NCBI RefSeq assembly: GCF_958979055.1
Contig: NC_084893.1
Span: 27,173,487-27,237,486 of the forward strand
From: Alnus glutinosa
Lineage: Eukaryota; Streptophyta; Magnoliopsida; Fagales; Betulaceae
Direction: 5' to 3'
DNA: 64,000 nucleotides
Every line of letters starts with the position of its first letter. The stretch's first letter is position 1. Shown piece after piece: positions 47,296 through 58,859 of the stretch. A model generated the notes under the pieces. It saw only the letters and a program-made list of their open reading frames with translations. It was not told the DNA's origin and ran no database searches. Position numbers and translations under genes: made by a program.

Positions 47296-48621
47296 CGTTT
47301 AATTGAATGAATTGTGTTAGGGTTAATCTTTAAAGTCTTATACTCATAAATTGACATGACCTGAACTTGACACATAACATTTAGGATTATCAATTATTGA
47401 CACGACCCACGAACCCAACACGAAACCAACACAAAATTAACGAGTTGTGGTTGAGGGGCCTAACCCGTTTAATTCAATGGATCGAGTTACGGTTGACCTA
47501 TATAATCTTATGAATATGCCTCGACACGATTCGAACCCGACATGCAGGGGTGGAACCACCATAGCCATTGGGAGGTCCCAGGCACTCCAAAATTTAAAAA
47601 ATGTCCCAAAAGTTTTAAAAAATTCTTATAAATGGGCCTTTCAAAATTAATTATTACCTCTAAACTTTATATTTTCTTTTTAGTTTTCTCTTACGTTTCT
47701 TAAAATTGTAGTTCCACTCCTATCAACATGCAAACACGATTTACCAATCCTATCTCGAATTCGTTATTAGAAATGAATAAAACATGTCATCTGACCAAAA
47801 GAGTGGCTGAACAGTCAAAGAGAGGTTGTTCGACCACCCACCGCCACCGTCAGGGGTAGAGCTAAGATTTAGGATTTGAGAGGGCCAAATTGAAAAGAAA
47901 CAAAATTAGAGGGGCCAAAACTAAATAAAAAATAAAAAAATAAAAAATTAGAGGTAAAATTATTATTATTTTTTTTCTTGGGAGAGAAACCCCATGCCTT
48001 TGGAGGGAGGAGTAGCTCCGCCGCTGAGTCCACCGCTTAGCGCCATTCAGCCACCCCTTTATTTATTTGTTTATTATTTGCCACGATTCCGCTTGGAAAG
48101 GGAGCGGGCGGTGTGCATAATCACGTGTGTGCATTTGGTGTCGGCTGACCCTGACCCTGACCCCACTGCATGCGGAACAGCCGCCACGCTCGCAAAAAGC
48201 CTTATCAAGAGGAAAAAAAATTAATTAGATTCTAATGCTTATTTTTATATATGTAAACCAAGAGGAGAGAGAGGATGGATTGGTCATTACCCATTAAGTG
48301 GAAGCATGAAAAATGTGATTGGTTTGTCGTGCCAACCTTAAAATCTCTCTGTTTTTTTCTCTCTCAGCAGTTTGGAAATTTCAGCCAAATACGATGAATG
48401 GCGGCTGCCTCAATGTGCATGTGGGATTGTGGGTCACATTTCTGGACAGTCGACACACAAAAACTGCCAATAAATAATTCATTTTTTTTTCAACTTTTGT
48501 CTTAAATCTAATCATTTACCGATTCAACAGGGGAATTTTGTCATCTCTGAGATCATGCCCTTGGAGGCTAGCACCCCCCATTCAACTTTTCCCATCAAGA
48601 TATTAAAATTCTTTTTTGGAT

Positions 48622-48623
<2 letters not shown>

Positions 48624-48655
<32 letters not shown>

Positions 48656-48691
48656 TTTACATACAAATATATATATATATATATATATATT
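48624..48691. repeat. Paired AT microsatellites
   Basis: Two TA repeats of about 28 bp each, separated by GCTTTACATACAAA. Further AT repeats lie at 49055-49070 and 49120-49150. Confidence 0.9.
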
Positions 48692-49114
48692 TTTTTAAAA
48701 AGTATCATTTTCATCTTAGTGCATTGCAGTCTTCCTCTCTTCTATGTGCTTCCTTTTGGAAGTAACTAATCTGTGTGCTGGGAATATTAAGGAAGGTGGG
48801 CAATGGAATTTACAAGCCAATGTAAAAATAAGAAAGTTATTTCCTATATATGTTTTGTGTTTTTATTAAATTGTTTCTTGAACTTATGTTTTTTTTTATC
48901 ATTTAGCCCATTGAGTTTGTCCTTATTATCAAATTAATCATTCTGTGTTTTTTTTATTAAATTGTTTCTTGAATTTGTGTTTTTATCATTTGGCCCATTG
49001 AGTTTGTCCTTGTTATCAAATTAATCATTCTGTCAAATTCAGTAAAAATTCTGTTAATATATATATATATAGAGAGAGAGAGATTACAAAGTCTATATAA
49101 AACAGTAACTATGC

Positions 49115-49154
<40 letters not shown>

Positions 49155-49798
49155 GTGACTTACGAGCCACCCTTTTGCATGAGAGATTGCTCATTGATAC
49201 ATAAGGTGGAGCTACTCCTACCAGAGAGGATGTTTGTAGCCACCCCAACTAAGAGGCAAACGAATCCTCTCCATTTGAGCTGATTCCTTGTAAAACAAGA
49301 GGCTGAAATGGAGATGATCCGTTTCTAACTAAGAGTTCAACCTCCTAAAAATAACCTCCCTTCAACAGTGGGGTGGCTTTTATTCGGGGATGACCGCAAG
49401 ATTGGTCACAAATGACAAGGTGTGATTAAGTAATTGTAATTTACAATTAATGAAATTTATATGAAATTGACATAATTGTTAGTGGGGACGGCAAGACCCT
49501 TGATTATTATACTTTTTTTTTTTTTTTTTAAAGAAAATGACATAATTGTAATTTTATACAGATTTTGTTAAAAAAAAAAAAAAGAAAAAGAAAAAGAAAT
49601 CTATATGAAATTGGATAGAAAAATTGATTTGATATTAGAAAAAAAACTCAATGAACTAATTAATGATAAAAAAAAAAAAAATAGAAACTCATAGAATGAT
49701 TTAATGAAGTCCGAAAACTCAGGGTGTGATTAAGTAATTTTTCCTAAAAATAATGCTGGGTTAGTAGATGTAAACTTAACAAATAAAAATAAAGTCCT

Positions 49799-49882
49799 AA
49801 GGGGTAGCTCAATCGGCTGGGGATCAAGCCTCATAAAGCGGAGGTAACTAGTTCGAATCATCTCTCCCCCTCTTGTGTGGAC

Positions 49883-49914
<32 letters not shown>
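49799..49914 (+). mobile_element. tRNA-derived SINE
   Basis: GGGGTAGCTCAATCGGC contains a good A box (TAGCTCAATCGG, 49805-49816). GTTCGAATC (49851-49859) is a canonical B box 35 bp later, and a 28-base A tail ends the unit. The tRNA-related head lacks a foldable acceptor/anticodon arrangement, so this is a SINE and not a tRNA gene. Target duplications were not resolved. Confidence 0.8.
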
Positions 49915-49916
<2 letters not shown>

Positions 49917-50600
49917 CTATAATTCATCCACTAGGAACAACAAATTATTAATATATAATTTACCGTACAATGTTTACTGAAATTTCTCATGCACGTGGCC
50001 GACACAAGTAGGCTTAAAATAAATTCAAGGGGAAAGAAAATGGAAAGTAAATCTAGGAAGCAAAAGAAAATGGAAAGCAAATCTAGGAAGCAAATATAAT
50101 TAATAATTTTATTAAAACAGCCACGTTTTGAAGTGATTATAAAATGGGCATAACGGAATATCATAACTCCCATATTTTCATTCTTAAATCTCCTTCGGCA
50201 AAAGCATCAAGCCATCAAGTTGTTTTCTTTCCTTGTGTCCTTTTTCTAAGGATTGATTTTCTTCTTCTTCTTCTTCTTTTTCTTTTGATTTCTCCTCATT
50301 TAAAGAGAAACGACCCTCTAAATATCCCTGTAAATTCTTCTAATCAGATTTTCTAAGGGAATTAGTCAGTGAAAAATATCAGAGTCAGTTTTAGTCACTG
50401 CCCTCTGTAGTTTCCAAAAGTTAGGCTTACCAAGGGACCAAACGTGAAATACAGGAAGAGTGGAAGACCCATCAAATTGGAGATCTCTAAAGAGACAAAA
50501 AGTCAGGGCGCGCTGTCTTATTTGTTTTCAAGCCCTATGTGCTGCACTTCACTTTCTGTGGGTCTATTGGCTCTCCATTAAATCAACCCTCATTCCGACC

Positions 50601-51030
50601 ACTTCAAACTCTCTCTTGAGGTAAGAAACCAAGAATATGACTATGGAAGAAACATCCTAGAAAATGAGAGAAAATAGGAAATACATAAGAAGCTAGGAAG
50701 GAAGAAAATAGTCCTACGATTGATTGTCTTCCTTGAACTAACTTTCCTTTCCCGTGTTGCAGATATCCCTTTAGAATCTGGGGAAAGTTGTGACTTTTGG
50801 AGGTTCTCAATCCAGGGAAAGGTAGATTCTTGTTTTCCTCAACTAATTTCTCCCCTGCACGAATTGCTTTTGGTTTTTGCAGCTTACCCATTAGAGTAAT
50901 TTTTGAATCTGTCTCCCTCGTTTTGTAATGAAACAATTTTGTGGAAATGGAGGAGACCCATATGTAAACGAAGCAACTTTGAGATTTTTGATTGTTTATT
51001 TTTGATTTTTGGGTTTATAGGCAATCATCA
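50601..51030 (+). promoter_or_regulatory. 5' UTR intron and leader of the S40-like gene
   Basis: CTCTTGAG followed by GTAAGAAACC at about 50620 is a strong donor. TTTATAG at 51014-51020 followed by GCAATCATCA is a matching acceptor ten bases before the ATG at 51031. This suggests a roughly 400-bp intron in the 5' UTR. The region further upstream (50180-50620) would be the promoter. Confidence 0.55.
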
Positions 51031-51603
51031 ATGGAGAATAGATATAGTTTAGTCAGGCAGAGCAGTGGTTTGTGGAGATCCTTGAGAGATGGAGACTTTG
51101 AGGAAGAAGATGTTTGGGCTGTTCTCAGAGACAGAGCAGAAGGAAATTCAACTTCCATGGCTGACAAATCCAAGGAATCTTCTGTTTCTGTTCCTAGGCC
51201 ATTCCCAAGTGCTGCAAGAATGATACCAAGAGCTACATGTAGCAGTAGTTGCAGTGATAGTTCCTCTCATGAACCCAAAATCGTTCAGCAATCAGCACCT
51301 GTCAACATTCAAAACTGGTCACAGATTTCTGGAGAGAAATCAAAGATGGCTTCCAAGAATTCTTCGTGGCTTGATCATGATGATGATGATGATACTGGGC
51401 TTGTGAATGATGGTGGGGACAGTGATGAGGATGAGTACAATTACAAATTACCCCCACATGAGGTAGTCGCTAGAAGGCTTGCAAGAAGCCAGATATCCTC
51501 TTTCTCTGTTTTAGAAGGTGCTGGAAGAACCCTCAAAGGGAGGGACCTTAGCAAAGTGAGGAATGCCATCCTAACAAAAACTGGTTTTCTTGAATCACCT
51601 TGA
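51031..51603 (+). CDS. S40/DUF584 senescence-regulator-like protein, 190 aa
   Basis: A single-exon frame encodes 190 residues. The conserved S40 (senescence regulator, DUF584) order is visible: [18 protein letters not shown] near the N-terminus, AARMIPRA in the middle, then an acidic stretch (DHDDDDDTG). The C-terminal signature is [20 protein letters not shown] followed by [21 protein letters not shown]40 proteins are small plant nuclear proteins; some are induced in leaf senescence, and their biochemical role is not settled. The ATG at 51031 was chosen over the upstream in-frame ATG at 50992. The latter lies before a splice acceptor and adds an unconserved MFIFDFWVY stretch. No membrane segment or signal peptide. 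Confidence 0.92.
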   Translation: MENRYSLVRQSSGLWRSLRDGDFEEEDVWAVLRDRAEGNSTSMADKSKESSVSVPRPFPSAARMIPRATCSSSCSDSSSHEPKIVQQSAPVNIQNWSQISGEKSKMASKNSSWLDHDDDDDTGLVNDGGDSDEDEYNYKLPPHEVVARRLARSQISSFSVLEGAGRTLKGRDLSKVRNAILTKTGFLESP

Positions 51604-54021
51604 AGGGGGTCTCCAATCTCCATGGCCATGCATTCCTTATGCTAGTTATATTTCCAATTTCTGTGATTTTAAGCATACGGGCTTGTGGTGGTTCCTTTAG
51701 TCTTAGAGGTTGTCTTATGGTTTGTGTTCAGGGTATGCTAAATTTATTGTAATGTGAAAAGGCAATTGATCCTTCCCCATTCCCATGGCACCTTTACCAA
51801 AATGTTTTTTCCTTTTTCTTTGTGAATAGAAAATTTATACATGATTTGGTCAGGGGATACTCAAAGGCACCAATGTTTTGGATCCGTGCAATAAAGTTGT
51901 CTATTACATGTATAACGGGCAGCCTCATGTGATCACATGTTTGAATTACCCGATCGTAATTCAAATTTTGAACACGTGCCCGAGCAGGTTTATGTCGTGG
52001 CTAAAGACCGAAATACGTATCGATTGAAAATCAGATTGTTGGTATCATGATCTGATTCATTCAAGATTAAACCCCTCCCCCTTTTGAGTCTAACTTTGAT
52101 TGGTGTTATATTAGTGATGGTAGTGAGATGGGTTTGGCAGGTTTTTAGACTCGTCTCAATCGTAGTAGTTTAGGTTTGGGATTTCTAAAAGGGTTCTAGG
52201 ATGTGATTGCATTTAAATTTTAAAACTTTGATGGGCTTTCGGTTAAAGCGCCTTCGGTTAGCGATTTGAAAACGTGAACAAATCTATAAGATTACGTTTT
52301 TAAAATACACGATTTTAAAAGTCGAATCTCAACTTCACGAAACACTTAACTTTGTTTTTTCCATTTGTATAAGTTAATTACTAAATATTCCTAATACTAA
52401 TAATATTTACAATATTTTTAGTTTTTCTATAATCTTTATCCACCGTCTCTTTCTCTCTCTATTATCTTGTATATAAAATACTTTGAACATTTTTTTTTTT
52501 TGATAAAGTATTTAAGCATTATTAACTGTGATGTTATTTGGTTAACAAAAATGTGCTATAATTAGAGTCAAAATAGACCTTATAAACTCTTCAATTTTAT
52601 TTTATTTTATTTTTTTTTTTTTGCTTTTGAGATTAAAAATATATGACAAAAACATAATATTTTGTGAAGACTGGATGGATATGCACATGAGGTAAGAATG
52701 TAACATATGGTGAAACTCTTTTCTATTAGGTAGAATAAAAACAGCATTACGTCTCTGCAATGATGGTGATGATTAGTTATTATTAAATTATAAAATAAGA
52801 TATTTCCTTTTATATTAATTTAACAAAACACACTTTAAGACTTGATCTAAATTATTAGCCGCCCCTTAGTCTAGCGGTTTTAAAACATGTGATTTGATAA
52901 AAATAAAATAAAAATAACAATTTTAAAATGAAGTTAATGAAAAAACAATTAAACTTCTGTAAAATCGTAATTTGATATTTAAAATTATGTATTTTTAAAA
53001 AAATGTGTATTTTTCAAACACGCTCTTAAATGGATACTTTTCGCTATTATGTTAAAAAAATGCGATTTTGTGATTGGACATGGGCTAAGGCTTAGTAAAC
53101 AGGCTAGCCATGCTCCTAAGTGGAGCTCCTCCTGGTCAGGGCCCAGAAAGCATTTAGTGTGAACTAAAGAAGGTTGAAAGTTGAAAGAGACAGAGCACCA
53201 ACTTCATTTGTATTTTCTTCCCTTATAAAAAGTTTTGAGATAATTAAATTTCCATCAATGTTGATCCTGGCCTTGACAGGAAATGAATATTTTAAAGAAG
53301 CCACGCTAGAAAACAAGTTTCTTTTAACTTTCTCCTCCATTTAATTATGTTGTTATCTGTTTAATTAGTACCCCACATTCTTGACCTTTCCATACATGGT
53401 GAAGTTAATCTTCTTTGTTTTTAGTTTCCAATGTCATCAATTATTTGCTGATTGGCCATCTGCCACCTGTACTCCACAATATGTTTGGCTACAAACAACA
53501 TTTTTTCATAAGAAAAATATTCGGCATCTTAATACGTGTCAAAAAGTTGTAAAGGGTCCGAGCATTTTCAAGCTGTTATAATTTTTACAAGTACGTGTTT
53601 TCTTTATAAGCCACATAATTATTTGGAACTTTCAAATGACGTAACAAAGATGAAAGTAACACCATGTACAGACGTTAAATAAAATAAAATAAAATAAAAA
53701 TCTTGACTGTAAATAAAAAAGTATTGTGATTTTGCAACGAAAGTCGAATCTCCTTACCTTTATATGCCCGTTATGACATTATTAAAGTCCTTGGAAGGTT
53801 CATAGGATCACAAGTGGCAAAGAAAGAGGTATTAGGACAACACACTGAAGAAGGTCACTAATCACAATAAGTTCTAGGAAGAAAACAATGAGGACAAGAC
53901 ACTTCACAATATACATAAGATATCTTTTGGACACATTATAAGGTTCACACAACAATTACATGTCATGCCCTGTCCCATGTCCCCCCTCCTCTCCTGACAT
54001 CAACATCAAGGCCCCTAAACT
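51604..54021. other. Intergenic region between S40-like and GPPS small subunit genes
   Basis: AT-rich with T and A runs. Words such as GCGATTTTAAAA / TTTTAAAATCG recur around 52210-52330 and 52870-53060. They resemble the 61552-61871 element, so an old related MITE is likely. No gene. Confidence 0.55.
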
Positions 54022-54918
54022 TTAGCAAAGAAAGCTAGCAATTGCCTCAGCCTTTCCTCCCTTGAATTCCTCCAACTCCTTGAGTGCCAAAGTTCTTAGC
54101 TCTTCCACCATTTTTGCTAGTCCCTTTTCTTTTCTTCCAACCCCATGTAACATTCCTTGTATCATCCCCACATAGAGCCCGAACCTTCTAAGCATCTCTA
54201 TTTCCTCCTCACTTCCCCCTCCTAGTATTGCCCCACACGCGGCGGCGCAAGCGTGAAACCCGCCTTCCTTTTTCTTGCACACGCGCTTGATCCACCGCGT
54301 GTGGTCCGATTGAGGGCGCTCCAATTCTTGGTATTGTCCATCCACAATTCCTTGCGGGCCCATGGCACGCGCGATCTCGACCGTGACGCGTAATATACGG
54401 CCTGAGTTGTTTTGGGCCGGGTCGTCGGATTTAGCTAACAACTCAAACCCAAACGGTGTCATGCTGTCCGGGACAAGAAGCTCTATGTTTGGGCCGTATG
54501 CGTGGTGGGCCGTGGGCCTGGAGCTGGTCCTGGGCCTGGGCCTGGGCCTGTCCGTTAGTGGAAGCTGCTCGTGAGTGAAGGAAGCCGCGCACATGAGGTG
54601 GAGCGCTGACGCTGCCGCCGTGGCTTGGTCCCTGTGGCCACCAACGAGCTCGCAGGCCGCGACGCACAATGCCGGGGCTTTGTTTTGCGGTGCTGCAAAG
54701 GCCAGGTGGTGCATGGGCTCAAAGACTTCACGTGGAGGCCGTAGAGGATCAATGGCCTGCTTGAGATGGGCATCGATTTCGGCGTTGACGGAGGCCCAGT
54801 AGGACTGATTTTGGGACATGGTGACCATCATAGGCCTGTGAGGGAGTGATGGAGATGGCCGGAGAGCAGCCGATCTGGAGAGAGCATTGCCATGAAGGCG
54901 GAGAAGAGCTCCGGCCAT
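54022..54918 (-). CDS. Geranyl(geranyl) diphosphate synthase small subunit (SSU), plastid, intronless, 298 aa
   Basis: One open frame of 298 residues starts MAGALLRLHGNALSR, a Ser/Arg/Leu-rich plastid-type presequence of about 40 residues. It has the fold markers of the polyprenyl synthase family (EPMHHLAFAAPQNKAPALC, FGFELLAKSDDP, LYVGMIQGMLHG). The Asp-rich catalytic motifs are replaced: FTHEQLPLTDRPRPRPR occupies the site of the first DDxxD. It has both CxxxC motifs diagnostic of the small subunit (Cys85-Cys89, CVAAC; Cys224-Cys228, CAAAC). Such subunits are inactive alone. They bind GGPP synthase in plastids and shift or boost output toward GPP (monoterpenes) or GGPP (chlorophyll, carotenoids). 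The MAG start is preferred; the frame extends 63 residues upstream without conservation. Confidence 0.93.
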   Translation of the reverse strand: MAGALLRLHGNALSRSAALRPSPSLPHRPMMVTMSQNQSYWASVNAEIDAHLKQAIDPLRPPREVFEPMHHLAFAAPQNKAPALCVAACELVGGHRDQATAAASALHLMCAASFTHEQLPLTDRPRPRPRTSSRPTAHHAYGPNIELLVPDSMTPFGFELLAKSDDPAQNNSGRILRVTVEIARAMGPQGIVDGQYQELERPQSDHTRWIKRVCKKKEGGFHACAAACGAILGGGSEEEIEMLRRFGLYVGMIQGMLHGVGRKEKGLAKMVEELRTLALKELEEFKGGKAEAIASFLC

Positions 54919-55307
54919 TGATGAACTGATCAGGAGGATATGGTTGTTGTGCTGTAGTCCAAGTGTAGACCAGTTTTTGTTGGGGGAGGTTTGGGAAAAG
55001 TTAAGGTGGAGTGCAATAATTGTCGGGGGCGGTGAGCTTGTTTTATGATGACCTTTTGTCTTGTTGGTATCGGCACGTGGAACATGTTTAATGCCTCCAC
55101 TGTACACACTTTAAAACGTTTTTCATTAGATTTATTAATTAAACACATCGTTTTCACTAATCTTTCTTTCTTTTTGGTTTGGTACACACTTTTTCTTCCG
55201 GGGGGGTGGGGGGGGGATTCTTTTGTCCGAAATTCACGGAGGAATTTTAACCCAAAAAAAAAAAATAAAAAAAAAAAAATGAAAGATGGTTGTGTGGTTG
55301 TCTCAAA
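54919..55307. promoter_or_regulatory. 5' flank of GPPS small subunit gene
   Basis: Presumed promoter and leader on the minus strand. It includes a short G-rich run at 55200-55216 and A runs at 55253-55280. No other gene. Confidence 0.45.
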
Positions 55308-55490
55308 TTATTTATCCAAATTTAAGAGAATTTGGACAGATAATTGTAAGTAACTACTTATTGGTCGACCCACTTGACCAAATAAAAATTAGGTTGTTCA
55401 ACCACTTATCCGATCAGATAGGTCTCATAAGAGGTCTCTCATAATCATATGTTTGAATTCTATCAAATTTAAACAGATAATTTGAGAGTA
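55308..55490. mobile_element. MITE-like foldback element, family 2 copy 2
   Basis: CAAATTTAAGAGAATTTGGA on the left, TGACCAAATAAAAATTAGG in the centre and TCTCATAAGAGGTCTCTCA on the right correspond to the 30850-31012 element with many substitutions. Confidence 0.6.
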
Positions 55491-55695
55491 TTCTGATCCG
55501 TTAGGCATACCTATTCGGAGTACTCACGTCCCGCACCATTGTCTCTCACTCCCCACCTGAATTCGACCCAAAAATTCAAAAGAACCCCTCAAAATTCAGA
55601 TAAAAATTTCAGGATTTCCCATCCCTCCCTAATCCTTAGTCATTACCTCCATTTAGTCCAACCCATCAAATATTTTATAAATTTATTTGCATGGT

Positions 55696-55731
<36 letters not shown>

Positions 55732-56713
55732 ATATTCAAGAGATTGTATTTTTTTTTTTTTATAACTACACCTTTTTTTTGGGGGGGGGGGTGTCAATTT
55801 CGAAACGCATTGAATAAGAAAGGTGGTGCTTCTTAGAATAACAGTAGTTTGTATTTAAAAAAGAAAAAAGAAAAAAAAAAGAAAAAAAGAAAAAAAAAAA
55901 GGTCTTAGAGGGGAATTCACCACTTGAAATTCATCTATTTTACTAAAAAAAAAAAAAAAAAAAAGAGAAGAAGAAAAAGGTATATTTGTTAATCATAAAT
56001 AAAAGGTGTTAGCAATTTGAGGTTTTATTTGACCCTTACCAGTTTTAATTTATAAAATTCATTTAAATGCGGTGATTTAAATTAAACTCCCTATAAATTA
56101 GTACAAAAATTAAGGTACACTCATTTTAATACGATTACGTGAATTACGTTAATTACATTCATGATGAACGTTTAAATTTAAAGTAGCTCATTATTAATAC
56201 ATTAATTAAATGATGAAATCTTTTTGTTTTTATTTATCATTTTTTTTATATACTCTCACGTGTTAACGCTGCATGTATGTGTATCACGTTCATATATGTA
56301 GGCTCAAAATTATAGATACGGGTTTACTTAGGGACTATGGAGTCGACTGGAGTCAATGCCCTTATGTAAAAAGATAATTTTGCCCTCTACTTATAAAGGA
56401 TCGGCTCTTTTCCGGTTGAAACCAACAGAAGAGGATCCATCTCCACATGGGCGGAGCCAGTTTGCCAAAATTATAAATTTTTTAAAAAATAAAGATAAAA
56501 ATTAATTAATTAATTTTTTTTTGGGGGAGACCTTTGGCTTGGGGGGGGGGGGGGGGGAACCCCCAAGCCAAAGTGTGGCTTCGCCCCTGCATCTCCATAT
56601 ATAATAAGGTTGTTCAGCTTTGAAAAGGATGGAGAGTCTAATATCCCATTTAATACAAATAATAAATGCAATTTCATTTTCATTTTTCCCGAAAAATATC
56701 AACAACATGACAC
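55491..56713. other. Intergenic, low-complexity and repeat edges
   Basis: GT/AT microsatellite at 55697-55729, a T run followed by G10 near 55771-55790, and A-rich runs at 55858-55975. At 56532-56574 lies a G-run hairpin in which CTTTGGCTTGGGGG faces CCCCCAAGCCAAAG. No gene. Confidence 0.6.
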
Positions 56714-57700
56714 CACTACAAAAAAAAACCAAATTCTGAACGGTTTTAAACCGTCCAGTATATAAAGTCGCTAAATTTTTTTTCTGGACGGTTTTGGGCA
56801 AAACCGTCCAGACCTTTTTTTTTTTTTTTTTTTCTTTTTCTGATGACTCGATTTATTTCTTTTATATATATATGTTAATATTTTAGCTATGATCGTCTAA
56901 ATACGTCTAGAATTTTTCTCGTTTCCGGCGTTAACTGTTTTTTTTTTTTTTTTCCATCGCTGGCGATGCTCTATTTCTGGCCCTCGTCGGAAACTTTTTT
57001 TTTTTTTTTCTCCTTCGTCAGAAACTTCTTCAAGGGCCGGCGAAATCTTCCCCTTCCTCCTCCCATGAAATCCAACCCAAAATTAAAATCCGGCCAACAC
57101 ACAGTTCCAAGAGAGTTCAAAAGGGGAGAAAAAGTGGAAGATCGAACTCGATCTTCCAAAACTCTGGCCTGGAGTGGATCGGAGTTCGAAGCCTTGATCT
57201 CCGTCACCACGACGTCAAAACCACCCTCCTGGTGAGACCTCGACGCCTAGATCTTCGTCACCGGCGACCAAGTCATGCTGCAATGGGGTGGGTCGTCGTC
57301 TTCTGAAAAAAAAAGAAAAAAAAGAAAACACAAACAACAAAAGAAGAAAGATTAGTAAGATAGCAAGACAGAGAGAGACGAGAAATTTTGGGATTGGGCC
57401 GGAGGAAGAAGAAGAACGAGAGAGAGAGAGAGAGCTAGAGAGAGAAGATATCGATGGTTTTAAGAATACAGTGTGCGTGAAGGTTTTCAATACAGCTAGT
57501 GTACGTGAAGGTTTTAATCGGATGGTTGTATTTTGGTTGAGAAAGAAATCGGATGGATGTGGTGAAATAAGGGGGTATCACGCGGATCGATGACATGGCA
57601 TGTGAAAAAAATTTCCATACGGTTTGGTAAAAGCCGTCCAGAAAATTTTCAGACGATTTTAACTAAACCGTCTGGAAATAATATTTACAGACGGTCTGGA
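56714..57700. mobile_element. CACTA-type transposon end
   Basis: Starts CACTACAAAAAAAAACC, the canonical plant CACTA terminus. It is followed by subterminal repeats in both orientations: GAACGGTTTTAAACCGTCCAG, CTGGACGGTTTT, and AAAACCGTCCAG. Related words (AAGCCGTCCAG, AAACCGTCTGGA, CAGACGGTCTGG) return at about 57625-57700. No matching TAGTG end was found, and no transposase frame, so the element is truncated or its far end is rearranged. Confidence 0.65.
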
Positions 57701-57871
57701 AGTGGCCGACCCACCCCCGTGGCCCATGGGGGTGGTTCGGCCACCCCCAAGGGCCAAAGTGAAAAAAACCTTGGTCCTAGGGGGTGGCCAACCCACCCCC
57801 AAGCCAAATGGGGGTGGTTTCGGCCACCCCTATGTGGCCCGAAGGGGTGGCTGAACAGAAATTTTTTTTTC

Positions 57872-57919
<48 letters not shown>

Positions 57920-58199
57920 AAAGAAATCATTAAAATAATAATAAAGAAAAATGATAGCCACGTCAGCACTGAAGTGTATCACGAGAACAGGTGTCCCGCA
58001 TGCACGCCGACACCTGTAGGATGACGTGGCTGGACGTTAGTTTTGGACGGAAAATTAGACGGAGGTACCATTTCCGTCTTTTTATATACCACCGGTACCA
58101 AATTTGATAAAAAGTGAAACTGAGGTGGCAAAAAATAAAGGTCGTAAAGCACAGGGTGTACAGGGTATTTAACCCTTTAATTTATTTGAAAGCATTATG
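57701..58199. repeat. GC-rich palindromic block and flank
   Basis: From 57701 to 57860, GGGGGTGGTTCGGCCACCCCC-type palindromes repeat about three times (also GGTGGCCAACCCACCCC). A TTA/AT microsatellite follows at about 57876-57920. The same GGGTGG-TTCG-CCACCC motif appears in the 46781-47295 repeats and near 62160-62250. No gene. Confidence 0.65.
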
Positions 58200-58859
58200 A
58201 TTTGGTTAGTTCATGCACGATTTTTTTTTATTCTCTGTGTTCAATCACTGTGTGAGCAGAATATGTTATGTGCAGCATGTTGACTGAAGGATAAGTGTGT
58301 GAAGTATTTTGTCTGAAGATCGAAGAAGGTTTGTGAAGGTTATAGTGAACATGTGAAGTGGGTAGTGAAGTGATAAGGTTGAGGGTGGTTTGGAGGCAAC
58401 CACGTGTTCCACTTGGTAGATGGTGTGTGCTTGTGTCTGTGGCCTTTAGATAATGTGGGAGTGGGTTAGTGGGCTATGTAATGGGATATGGCCATATGGG
58501 GTAGTTATTTTAGTAACTTTAGAAATGTATTTGCCTTTCATTAGTTAAGTTCTCAGACCTAAATATTGCTATCTTTTTGTTTTTTTTTTTGTATTTTTTT
58601 TTTAAATAAAAAAACTGAACATGGGGATTAGCACGGCTTTAAAAAAAAAAGTTAATTAATTTTTTATTAACTTAAAATTGTTTTTATATCATTGATAAAA
58701 AAAAAAAAAAAAAAAAATCTTGACCCCCTTCAACTAAAATCCTGGCTTCGCCACTGCTCATCAAAGCGATTGTTAAATGTTATAATATTAAATATTAATC
58801 ATGAAATGATTTATTTTCATTTGACTTACGCATAAATGTTAATGTTAATTTTTATTTAT
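58200..58859. other. Intergenic, unassigned
   Basis: 58210-58560 is GT-rich with many GTGAAG/GTGTG words and fairly balanced base content. 58700-58760 ends in TGGCTTCGCCACTG, a common transposon-edge phrase. Nothing further recognised. Confidence 0.4.

Larger units (their letters stand above)
45546..50600. other. Repeat-rich intergenic region between the captured LRR element and the S40-like gene
   Basis: It holds two sets of tandem repeats (46364-46668; 46781-47295), AT microsatellites, a SINE and repeat-like blocks near 47520-47900 and 49160-49480. Accepted repeats are listed separately. No gene recognised in about 5 kb. Confidence 0.6.

Noticed and set aside
49799-49860. Possible tRNA gene
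   Set aside because: A and B boxes are present, but a cloverleaf does not fit and a long A tail follows; called a SINE.
54362-54574. Plus-strand frames opposite the GPPS small subunit gene
   Set aside because: Shadows of the GC-rich coding sequence.
57288-57593. 101-codon frame inside the CACTA-like region
   Set aside because: Low-complexity Lys/Glu/Arg sequence from GA repeats; no transposase motif.
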